From: Verrucomicrobiia bacterium | GTDB lineage: Bacteria; Verrucomicrobiota; Verrucomicrobiia; Palsa-1439 | Assembly: GCA_025056465.1 (NCBI GenBank) | Contig: JANWVU010000006.1 | Span: 1 to 40,148 of the forward strand | Reading direction: 5' to 3' | DNA: 40,148 nucleotides | Shown: positions 32,902 to 40,148 of the stretch, one piece after another | How the letters are laid out: each line of letters starts with the position of its first letter | Position numbering within the stretch: the first letter of the stretch is position 1 | The notes under the pieces: model-generated | Database searches by the model: none | Told to the model about the DNA's origin: nothing | What the model saw: the letters and a program-made list of their open reading frames with translations, nothing else | Made by a program: the position numbers and the translations under genes

Positions 32902-33599
32902 CCCGTAGACTGAGAAGAGTCAGGTGGGGCATCACGGCGGGGGTGTGGACTCGCCAAGCAAGAGGGCGAGGGTTCACACTCATCGAGTTGTTGGTGGTGA
33001 TCGCAATCATCGCAGCACTTGCTGCATTGCTTTTGCCGTCGCTCCAGCGCGCACGTGGTCGCGCAAAAATCGCCAACTGCGTCAGCAATCTACGTCAAGT
33101 TGGATTGGCCGGTGCGGCGTATACCCAAGATTACAATGAATGGATCGTGCCAAATTTTGGCAACAGTACGTATGCCAGTGTGGATGGTTTCTGGCCTGTG
33201 AAGCTGTGCCGATACCTCGGGGGTTCAGTCGGGGTGTATTCATGCCCGGCCATGAACCGCTCGATTTTGGTTTACCAAAGCTCCGGCGTGATGACATGCG
33301 AGTGGAAGGGAATTTGGCTGGCGTACGGAGCCAACATGACCATCGGCGGCGACATCGCGTCGGGAGGTGCTTTGCCCCCGACAAAGCTGACGGCCTTAAC
33401 CCGCCCATCTGACACCGTCTGGATTACGGACTCGCGGCACGTAAACATCGATTACTTGACCGCCGATTTCGGTTCTGCGGGTCAACGGTGTCAATACTGG
33501 CACGACGGCATGATCCAAATTTTGCTTTTTGATGGTCGCGTGGTGACCGACCAATCGCCCATTTCACACCTCTCAGGGAAATATCGGTGGTGGCCATGA
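32898..33599 (+). CDS. Prepilin-type N-terminal methylation / H-X9-DG protein
   Basis: A 233-residue pseudopilin-like secreted protein. [21 protein letters not shown] (about 25-45) is the type IV prepilin cleavage/methylation site, with cleavage after Gly and the Glu at +5. A C-terminal His-X9-Asp-Gly motif ([12 protein letters not shown]) is the hallmark of a family greatly expanded in Planctomycetes, Verrucomicrobia and Lentisphaerae. Cys residues in [10 protein letters not shown] and YSCPAM may pair. Function is unknown; these proteins often sit beside glycoside hydrolases. The ATG overlaps the PEP-CTERM stop, suggesting linked expression and possibly a joint surface complex. Confidence 0.9.
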   Translation: MTRRLRRVRWGITAGVWTRQARGRGFTLIELLVVIAIIAALAALLLPSLQRARGRAKIANCVSNLRQVGLAGAAYTQDYNEWIVPNFGNSTYASVDGFWPVKLCRYLGGSVGVYSCPAMNRSILVYQSSGVMTCEWKGIWLAYGANMTIGGDIASGGALPPTKLTALTRPSDTVWITDSRHVNIDYLTADFGSAGQRCQYWHDGMIQILLFDGRVVTDQSPISHLSGKYRWWP

Positions 33600-33659
33600 C
33601 GGAGCGGGATTGGACCAGCAAATCGTGAATGGTTCATCAGAAAGGCAGAGGAGGAGGAC

Positions 33660-34274
33660 ATGAATCACAGTAAAGTGAGAGTGATCGTCGTGGGACTTTT
33701 GATGTTGGGTGCCACTCGTTGGATCTATGCGGGCTCGGCCGCGTCGGAGGTTTTAAGGAATGGTGGATTTGAAGAGGTCGGACCTGAGGGTTGCCCGGTT
33801 GCTTGGTTGTGCATGGGTAATGGCGAGCGCGGGAAACATTGGGAGGTGGAAGTGGTTTCAGATGCCCGCACGGGGAACCGCGCGTTGCGCTTGATGGCCA
33901 CAGCGGAAGGTCGGGCCGTGGTACATCGCTCATACCCTTACAACCCACAGGCGACGGAGTTGGAGCTTGGCGACTTGGTGCCGCACCGCAAAGGCCGATT
34001 TGTTTTCTGGTACAAGGTCATTAAGGGCGATTCCAACAACATCCGCGTGTATGTGTTGCCGATGAAACCTAACAACTTGGAGGCGACGGCAACTCGTGCG
34101 GTCTTCGTTGTTCCACCAAATGCCCCAAAAGGGGAGTGGCAGCGCGGAGAAGTAGTATACGACTATAGCAAGGACTCCGGTGTGCGCGCCGTCCAGCCCG
34201 GCTTGCGGATCAACGAGGGCGGAACTCCGGCTACGAGTGAAGTGTTGTTCGATGACATTTCCTGGGCGGAGTAG
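33660..34274 (+). CDS. Secreted carbohydrate-binding-module-like protein
   Basis: A 204-residue exported protein with a signal peptide (about 1-25, ending near Tyr-Ala-Gly). NGGFEEVGPEGCPVAW (34-49) is the typical opening of a CBM4/9-like jelly-roll module, and VLFDDISWAE at the end is the usual closing strand. The whole mature protein is thus a single module without a catalytic domain. A strong GGAGGAGG precedes the ATG by a few bases. It lies between the pseudopilin and the large glycosidase, which begins with a related module. Glycan binding at the cell surface or on the glycosidase is inferred. Confidence 0.75.
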   Translation: MNHSKVRVIVVGLLMLGATRWIYAGSAASEVLRNGGFEEVGPEGCPVAWLCMGNGERGKHWEVEVVSDARTGNRALRLMATAEGRAVVHRSYPYNPQATELELGDLVPHRKGRFVFWYKVIKGDSNNIRVYVLPMKPNNLEATATRAVFVVPPNAPKGEWQRGEVVYDYSKDSGVRAVQPGLRINEGGTPATSEVLFDDISWAE

Positions 34275-34307
34275 TCGAAAACGACACACCGCAGCCTAAA
34301 ATCATCC

Positions 34308-37300
34308 ATGCGAAAATCAATTTTGGCCTTTGGCCTCGTGTTGCTGGCGGTGTCCGCCGTTCCAACCATGTACCCGCAATCGACAAACTTAGCGCCCAAC
34401 CCTGGTTTTGAGTTGCCCGAACTTGCCGGCTACCATGTGCAGGCGGTGGCTACTTTAGATGAGTCGAACCCCTACGAGGGCCGGTACGCTGTGCGCCACC
34501 AAGCTGTACCGGGTCACCAATGGAATTGCATTCAGATGGCCGTGGACAAAGCGATCCCCGTGCGCGCCGGCAAACTTTATCGACTGAGCGTCGCCAGTCG
34601 GAATGACCTGACCAACGGAGCGGCTTTTTTCGGTCTGCGTGAGGTCAACGAGGCCGATCGGACCATTCGATACCAATGGCAGCCGGTGCCCCTAGGCCAA
34701 GCGACGTGGCAACGACACTCGTTGCTAGCGCGTCCGAGCACCCAAGCGGTCGCATTGCAAATCTACTTTCGGATCACCCCCGAAGCGACTGCCGGCTCGG
34801 TCTGGTGGGATGACGTGAGACTGGAGGAGCTAACCGACATCCAAAAACTTGTCGTCCCCCCGCCATGGCGTCTCACCCCGTTGGAAACCTTGGTGTTCAC
34901 CCGTGAAAACAACGCCACAGCGCCCGCACGCCTACCAGTGCGCTTGGAGGTTGATCGAGACGGACACGGTGGGACCCTGACGCTTACGCTCCAGCGTGAC
35001 GTCGCGAGCACGCAACTCGACCCTACCAGCGTGATTTGGAGCCACAAAGAACGCTTCGCGACAACCGGGCCGGTAGAGTTGTTCGTACCCACCTCTGATC
35101 TGACCGAAGGTCGCTATCGCCTGATCCTGTCAATGGCCAATGCGGATGGCCAGACCCGGTGGGACGTGGTCAAGCCCTTGGCCGTTGTGCGCCCGATGTC
35201 GTACCCCTCGTTGCCGCCCGTGCACCGCAGCGAGATTAGCCCTGATGGTCTTTTGCTTGTGAATGGGGAACCCTTTCTCTCGGTGATGTTCTATCACAAC
35301 CCGCCAACGGTGGCTGGTTTGAAAGAACTGCGGGAGGTTTACGGTGCGACGACCGCACAGGTGTGGGGTGGCGACAGTGTCGACTTGCTTTGTCAAATGG
35401 TCGACACCGCGTGGCAGGCCGGCTTGTATTCATGGCCGGTATTGTTCCATCCGGCTATGTACGATGCCGGACAGAAAAAATGGAAAGATGGTCCTCTGAC
35501 CGAAGCGGTCAACCGTCTCAAAGACCATCCCGGTGTGATCGGTTGGGACTTGTACGACGAACCGGATGGACAGGGCGTGCCCGTCGAGGAGGTGCGGCGC
35601 GTGTTTGAGCTGGTGCGACGGTTGGATCCCAATCATGTAATCTGGGTGAACTTCTGTCTGCCGGAAAAATTCGCCGCATTTGCAGGGTTGTCCGATATCG
35701 CTTCGTACTGTCACTACCCGCTTCCCGCGCGTGGGCTGCGCCCGATTCGCGAGCACAATCGCGCCATTCGCGCGGCGTTTCCCGGCAAGCCACTGCTCAG
35801 CGTGCTGCAAACATACGGGTATCCCGAAACCGGTATGCCGACCCCAGCCCAGTTGCGCGCGCAAGTGTACCTCAACATTTGCGAGGGCATGACGATGTTC
35901 CATTTCTACTCGTGGGACGACCCGGCCCCGCACGCCTCGCTGGCGACCAACCCCGAGTTGCGTTCCTACACGCGGCTGCTCACTCACGAGGTGCACAGCC
36001 TAAGGCCGTTTTTGTTCTCCGTCGAGCGCATCGAGGCAGCGATCAGTGGGGGCGCGCCCGATCAACTGGTTTGGCTGGCCAAGCAAGTTGGAGACTCGGT
36101 CGAGCTCATTGTGGTCAATCCCGAGCCCGAGCCGGTACCCCAAATCCGTATCAGCCTGCCCGGACGCAAGATTTTGTCGGCGGAATCGCGGTTTGATGCT
36201 CCGCGCAAGTTGACCGTTCGCCGCGGCGCCCTGCTCGATGCCCTGCCGGGGTACGGCGTCGGAGTGTACCGGCTACGCACCTCGGGCGGGGCGTCCCCGC
36301 GCAGCCACCGAGCTCACGCCGAGCCCCCGCGCTGGGAAATCCGGGTTGTTGATGGCACGCCCACGTTGTTTGTCGACGATCAACCACAGCGGTTGTTCTA
36401 TAATCAGTGCTTCTTCTCGCAACCGGAGCAGGAGCCGTTTCTTACTTACAATCGGGAAATGGCGGAGCAGGGAGGGTTTCGCGTGTTCACGGTCTCGCTC
36501 TCCAAGGATCGTGACAATTGGTGGCTTGGGCCGCGCCGGTACGATTGGGGGCGCGTGGATGAACGCATCCGCGCCACGTTGCGCGTCGCTCCGCAGGCAG
36601 CCGTCATCTTGTATGCGGAACTGAACCCGCCGGACTGGTGGATGGAGAGCCACGAAACGGAATTGGTGTGGTATGAAGGGGGATTGCCGGCAGGTCCGCG
36701 TCACGTGGGGCTGATTGATTCGTTGATCGCACCGTCTTATGCCTCTATGGTCTGGCATCGTGATACGGCGGAGATGCTCTGCGACCTGCTCGCCCATGTG
36801 CGGGAAGCGGATTACGGCGAGCGCGTTATCGGCATCACGCTCGTGGGCGGGCAGGATGGGCAATGGTTTCACTACGGCGATAAGGGTTCGTCCGTGCCGC
36901 ACCCTTTTCGTGCGGACAACATCAGGGAAACGTTTATTCCCGACTACAGCCCGCGCATGCTCGAGTACTTTCGGGACTATCTACGGCAAACTTACCGGAC
37001 CGAGGCAGCGCTTCGAAATGCGTGGGGTGATTCCAGGGTGCGGTTTGACACCGCGCAAATTCCGCCCATCCGCGAGCGGTTGTCGGCGATGCCGGGGCAA
37101 ACGGTGTTTTGGGATCCCCAGACGGAACGACGGTTGATTGATTACACGCACTGTTACTACCACGTTCAATCGGACGTCATCCTTGAGCTCGCACGCGCGG
37201 TGAAAGCGAAGTTCGGCTCGCGGTTCCTTGTTGGTGCATACGCAGCACTGGCTTGCTCCGATTATGCCAACGGCATGGGAATTCGCGGCCGCAGCGAGCT

Positions 37301-38549
37301 GGCGCGCCTGCTCGCTTCACCCGACCTCGATTTTCTTGTCTCGGTGGGGTACTCGCAGCGATTTCTCGGTTTTCCCGGCAACTTCACCAACCTAAACGGC
37401 TCGATGGCGCTGCACGGCAAACTGCTGATTGAGGAGCTCGATCATCGAACTTTTTTGGCGAAGGACGACCGCGCGAAAGTGCCTGTGCATGGGTATGTGC
37501 CCACGTTGGAGGAAACGATTGCGATGTTCCGACGCGATTTTTGTGGGGTGATCACGCGGCCGGTGAGTGCTTGGTACTACGACATGTTTGGCGGCCACTA
37601 TCATCATCCCGAGTTACTCAGGATGTTCCGCCAATTTCACGAGATCGCGCGGAAGGCGGTGGCAACCGGTAACTGTGCCCGACATGAAGTAGCAGTGGTT
37701 GTGGATGATCGTTCTTACGAATACCAACCGCTGTTCGACCTGTGTCTCAACGGCAACGTGGTGAACTTCCAGCGGACGCACTTGGGTCGAATGGGAGCGC
37801 CGTACGATCTGTTTTTGATGTCCGACCTGCAGGATGCGGATCTTCGACCTTACAAATGCATCATTTTCCTCAACACGTTTCTCATGACGCCTGAAGATCG
37901 GGCGATGCTCCGCAGCAAGGTATGCTGCGGCGGGCGGGTAGTGTGTTGGACATTTGCGCCAGGTTATCTCGATGGCCGACGAAAATCTCCCGAGCTGATC
38001 ACCGACATTACCGGCATCGAAGTGATCCCGAATCGTACCGGCTGGAGCACGAAAGCGGTGCGGGTGGGCGATCGCATCACGTGCGTGCCATACCCGTACC
38101 GCCAGGCTCCCTATGATCCCACTCCACCCGCCTACTATGGCACAGAGGGATTCGCCATCACGGACCCAAACGTAATTCAGCGCGGGGAATTCACAGACGG
38201 CACCGGTTGTGCCCTGGCGGAGAAGAAAATGGACGGTTGGCATTCGGTTCTCAATTGCAGCCCTTATTGGGATGCAGAGCTACTCCAACAAGCGTTACGG
38301 CAAGCTGAGGTGCACATTTACGATGACGACCCAACCGACAACATCTACGCGTCGGGGCGATTTGTCGGTATTCACACGTCTACGGCGGGGTGTAAAATCA
38401 TTCGCCTGCCGCTGGCTGCCGATGTTTACGACGTGTTTGCCGCCAGGGAGATCGCGCGGCAGGTCACGCAGTTCGCCGTGACACTCCCGGCTCGTGAGAC
38501 GGCTTTGTTTTTCCTCGGCTCAGAGGTTGAGTGGCGACAGTTGACTTGA
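34308..38549 (+). CDS. Large secreted double-barrel glycoside-hydrolase-like protein
   Basis: A 1413-residue exported protein. A signal peptide (about 1-24) is followed by a CBM4/9-like module (27-175, NLAPNPGFE to WWDDVRLEE), a beta region (180-300), then a first TIM-barrel-like domain (310-570) with YDEP (acid candidate Glu418). A small beta domain (575-655) precedes a second, GH42-like barrel (675-1120) with a DWGRVDERI segment and LLIEELDHRT (Glu1042/Glu1043 as nucleophile candidate). A trimerisation-like alpha/beta domain and a C-terminal beta domain follow. Where acid/base Glu is expected in barrel 2 the sequence is GGQDGQW, and barrel 1 has SVLQTYGY at its nucleophile strand. Activity of each barrel is therefore uncertain, and the substrate is unknown. 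Confidence 0.8.
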   Translation: MRKSILAFGLVLLAVSAVPTMYPQSTNLAPNPGFELPELAGYHVQAVATLDESNPYEGRYAVRHQAVPGHQWNCIQMAVDKAIPVRAGKLYRLSVASRNDLTNGAAFFGLREVNEADRTIRYQWQPVPLGQATWQRHSLLARPSTQAVALQIYFRITPEATAGSVWWDDVRLEELTDIQKLVVPPPWRLTPLETLVFTRENNATAPARLPVRLEVDRDGHGGTLTLTLQRDVASTQLDPTSVIWSHKERFATTGPVELFVPTSDLTEGRYRLILSMANADGQTRWDVVKPLAVVRPMSYPSLPPVHRSEISPDGLLLVNGEPFLSVMFYHNPPTVAGLKELREVYGATTAQVWGGDSVDLLCQMVDTAWQAGLYSWPVLFHPAMYDAGQKKWKDGPLTEAVNRLKDHPGVIGWDLYDEPDGQGVPVEEVRRVFELVRRLDPNHVIWVNFCLPEKFAAFAGLSDIASYCHYPLPARGLRPIREHNRAIRAAFPGKPLLSVLQTYGYPETGMPTPAQLRAQVYLNICEGMTMFHFYSWDDPAPHASLATNPELRSYTRLLTHEVHSLRPFLFSVERIEAAISGGAPDQLVWLAKQVGDSVELIVVNPEPEPVPQIRISLPGRKILSAESRFDAPRKLTVRRGALLDALPGYGVGVYRLRTSGGASPRSHRAHAEPPRWEIRVVDGTPTLFVDDQPQRLFYNQCFFSQPEQEPFLTYNREMAEQGGFRVFTVSLSKDRDNWWLGPRRYDWGRVDERIRATLRVAPQAAVILYAELNPPDWWMESHETELVWYEGGLPAGPRHVGLIDSLIAPSYASMVWHRDTAEMLCDLLAHVREADYGERVIGITLVGGQDGQWFHYGDKGSSVPHPFRADNIRETFIPDYSPRMLEYFRDYLRQTYRTEAALRNAWGDSRVRFDTAQIPPIRERLSAMPGQTVFWDPQTERRLIDYTHCYYHVQSDVILELARAVKAKFGSRFLVGAYAALACSDYANGMGIRGRSELARLLASPDLDFLVSVGYSQRFLGFPGNFTNLNGSMALHGKLLIEELDHRTFLAKDDRAKVPVHGYVPTLEETIAMFRRDFCGVITRPVSAWYYDMFGGHYHHPELLRMFRQFHEIARKAVATGNCARHEVAVVVDDRSYEYQPLFDLCLNGNVVNFQRTHLGRMGAPYDLFLMSDLQDADLRPYKCIIFLNTFLMTPEDRAMLRSKVCCGGRVVCWTFAPGYLDGRRKSPELITDITGIEVIPNRTGWSTKAVRVGDRITCVPYPYRQAPYDPTPPAYYGTEGFAITDPNVIQRGEFTDGTGCALAEKKMDGWHSVLNCSPYWDAELLQQALRQAEVHIYDDDPTDNIYASGRFVGIHTSTAGCKIIRLPLAADVYDVFAAREIARQVTQFAVTLPARETALFFLGSEVEWRQLT

Positions 38550-38582
38550 TGCAAAAACGAAAAACCTGATGGACGACACACC

Positions 38583-39629
38583 ATGATGAAACGGACACGA
38601 CTGGCAATTGTCGGCTGCGGTGGCATGAGCGAAGTGCACACGCAACGATTTTTCAAATTGGGCGACCGGCTGCATGTGGTCGCATGCGTGGATATCATCG
38701 AAGAGCGCGCCCGAGCGGCGGCCGCAATGTTTCCGGGCGCAAAAGCGGCCACGGACTACCGGACCGTGTTGGACGACGTGGACGCGGTGTTGTTGGTATT
38801 GCCGCATCATTTGCATGCACCAATCGGGATTGATTGCCTGCTGGCTGGCAAGCATGTCCTGCTGGAAAAACCGATGGCTAACACGGAGCAGGAGTGTTTG
38901 GAACTGATTGCAGCCTCGGAAAAAGCCGGTCGGGTGCTCATGATTGCGTATTGCATGCGGTACCATCCATTGGTGGTGCGCATGAAAGAGTTGCTGGATG
39001 CCAAGCGGTATGGCGAGGTGTTTCAAGTCTCCATCTGGACAGAGCAACTGACCATCTACCCTCCCGGCCACTGGGCGGTGAAGGCGGAAACCCTTGGTGG
39101 TGGCCAGTTCTTCAGCCACGGATGCCACTACATAGATATCTTGCTATGGTTTTTGGGTCGGCCGGTATGTGGGTCACATCTCGGCACCAACCTCGGCACG
39201 CCATGGATGGAGCGGGAGGGTACGAGTAACGTGACCATTCAATTTGAGAGCGGTGCGCTCGGATACCACTTCGGGACTTGGGGCGCGCGGGGGACTCGGC
39301 TCGGATACTCGTTCCACGCGCACTGCACGGAGGGCATGCTGGAGGCACGGTTCACCGAAAACAAACTGATCTTTCACCACGGTGGCAAAGAGGAAGTGCT
39401 TCTGGAAACCGAACCCGGCAAACACACGGAAAACGAGATGGCCCATTTCCTCGATTGTATCGAAACAGGACGGCGACCGCTAACCGATGGCCCCGGTAGC
39501 TTGCAAGGGTTGCGGGTGATTTGGCGGTTGTATGAGGCGGAGCAAAAAGGTGTCGTCGCCGACCTGCGCGGTTTGGGCTTGGATGAGATTGATCCTCAGT
39601 CGCTAAAACCCATTCGCCGAAGTAAGTGA
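38583..39629 (+). CDS. Gfo/Idh/MocA-family oxidoreductase
   Basis: A 348-residue cytoplasmic NAD(P)-dependent sugar dehydrogenase or related enzyme. The Rossmann loop is GCGGMS (11-16), LPHHLHAPI (73-81) and LEKP (94-97) form the usual catalytic block with the conserved Lys, and GGGQFFSHGCHYIDILLWFLG provides the conserved substrate-site His region. Its EKP differs from the DKP of the other family member in this window, and the two are not close copies. It begins 33 bases after the large glycosidase on the same strand, so it probably acts on a sugar released by that protein. Two adjacent ATG codons are possible starts. Confidence 0.9.
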   Translation: MMKRTRLAIVGCGGMSEVHTQRFFKLGDRLHVVACVDIIEERARAAAAMFPGAKAATDYRTVLDDVDAVLLVLPHHLHAPIGIDCLLAGKHVLLEKPMANTEQECLELIAASEKAGRVLMIAYCMRYHPLVVRMKELLDAKRYGEVFQVSIWTEQLTIYPPGHWAVKAETLGGGQFFSHGCHYIDILLWFLGRPVCGSHLGTNLGTPWMEREGTSNVTIQFESGALGYHFGTWGARGTRLGYSFHAHCTEGMLEARFTENKLIFHHGGKEEVLLETEPGKHTENEMAHFLDCIETGRRPLTDGPGSLQGLRVIWRLYEAEQKGVVADLRGLGLDEIDPQSLKPIRRSK

Positions 39630-39774
39630 TCGCATGTCCACACGTTGCGGGCGAGCGGTTTTGACGGCTTGAAACATTTCCGTTGCTGGCGCGAAATACG
39701 CGCGTTGGCGGTGCGTCAGAGAATTCTCCTTTGGTCTGGCTGGGGCATAGCGCGTGGTTTGGTAGAATGCCACT
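39630..39774. other. Intergenic region before mtnA
   Basis: A small GC hairpin, GCGCG (39689-39693) with CGCGC (39699-39703), lies here without a T-run. A TAGAAT close to a -10 box occurs at 39763-39768, but no matching -35 is found at proper spacing. No gene is evident. Confidence 0.35.
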
Positions 39775-40148
39775 ATGCGAGTGTGTGGACGGGATTATCG
39801 GGCGGTGTGGTGGGAGAACGGGGATGTGGTGGTGGTTGATCAGACGAAGCTGCCCGACCGGTTTGTGTTGAAACGACTGCGGGGCTACCGGCAGACGGCG
39901 GAGGCGATTCGCACGATGGTGGTGCGGGGAGCCGGCACGATCGGGGCAACGGCGGCGTACGGCATGGCACAGGCGTTTCGGCAGCGGGCGGATTTGGATG
40001 AAGCCTACCGGTGTCTATTGGAGACCAGACCCACCGCGGTGGATTTGAAACATGCGATTGATCGTGTGCGCGCCAAACGAATGGCCGCGGAGGCGCTGGC
40101 GGAAGCGGAGCGAATCGCCGAGGAGTACGTGCAGCGCGGGCGACGCAT
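39775..40148 (+). CDS. mtnA: S-methyl-5-thioribose-1-phosphate isomerase (MtnA), 5' part
   Basis: The first 124 codons of an eIF2B-alpha/MtnA-family protein; the gene runs off the window. VVVVDQTKLPDRF, IRTMVVRGAGTIGATAAYGMA and RPTAVDLKHAIDR are the N-terminal blocks of methylthioribose-1-phosphate isomerase in the methionine salvage pathway, which converts the aldose phosphate to the ketose phosphate. The Arg-Gly-Ala stretch contributes to substrate phosphate binding in the family. ATG 39775 matches the usual family start. Nothing links it to the sugar cluster before it; a 145-base gap separates them. Confidence 0.88.
   Translation, partial: MRVCGRDYRAVWWENGDVVVVDQTKLPDRFVLKRLRGYRQTAEAIRTMVVRGAGTIGATAAYGMAQAFRQRADLDEAYRCLLETRPTAVDLKHAIDRVRAKRMAAEALAEAERIAEEYVQRGRR

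Noticed and set aside
32898-33599. Possible main type IV pilin or type II secretion pseudopilin
   Set aside because: The His-X9-Asp-Gly motif and the absence of pilus assembly genes fit the expanded PVC family of unknown role, not a structural pilin locus.

Overview
The window is a GC-rich, gene-dense bacterial chromosome segment. No tRNA, rRNA, CRISPR array, insertion sequence or prophage was seen. A PEP-CTERM secreted protein, an H-X9-DG pseudopilin-like protein, many Gfo/Idh/MocA-type enzymes and large secreted glycosidases point to the PVC group, most likely Verrucomicrobiota (a Limisphaerales-like polysaccharide degrader). This placement is inferred from gene content only; no marker gene is present.

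Region 1 (1-7948, minus strand) is a surface-polysaccharide operon. Transcription runs from a winged-helix regulator with a Rossmann-like C-terminus, through a Wzm/Wzt-type ABC exporter, to a glycosyltransferase, a radical SAM/SPASM protein, a polysaccharide-deacetylase-like protein and a methyltransferase. Two tandem palindromes lie on the regulator's own predicted promoter, directly against its start codon. Region 2 (8043-10824, plus) is a tightly overlapping envelope-lipid operon: an MGDG-synthase/UgtP-like glycosyltransferase, an LpxL/HtrB-like acyltransferase and a DPM1-like GT2 enzyme.

Region 3 (10804-14185, minus) holds two tandem paralogous secreted esterases, each with CBM20-like and CBM25-like starch-binding modules before an esterase-D-type hydrolase. 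Region 4 (14292-22078) is an amino-sugar locus. A NagB-like protein and NagA diverge from a DeoR regulator that heads a class III aminotransferase, a neutral-ceramidase-like protein, a Gfo/Idh/MocA oxidoreductase and an FGGY kinase.

Region 5 (22112-31027, minus) is a rhamnoside-uptake operon: GH78 alpha-L-rhamnosidase, glutamate dehydrogenase, and two very unusual CUT1-type importer subunits. One is a solute-binding protein fused to a MalF-like permease. The other is a MalG-like permease carrying about 385 extra residues between its first two membrane helices, built from four or five copies of a motif that resembles one in GH42 glycosidases. No ATPase is encoded nearby. A GntR/LacI-type hybrid regulator diverges from this operon. 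Region 6 (32260-39629, plus) encodes the PEP-CTERM protein, the pseudopilin, a small CBM-like secreted protein, a 1413-residue double-barrel glycosidase-like protein and a second Gfo/Idh/MocA oxidoreductase. The window ends inside mtnA.

The best candidate for an undescribed system is the region 5 importer: a receptor-fused permease paired with a permease whose extracytoplasmic insert shares a motif with glycosidases, co-transcribed with a rhamnosidase. The tandem CBM20-CBM25-esterases and the double-barrel protein are the next most unusual items.
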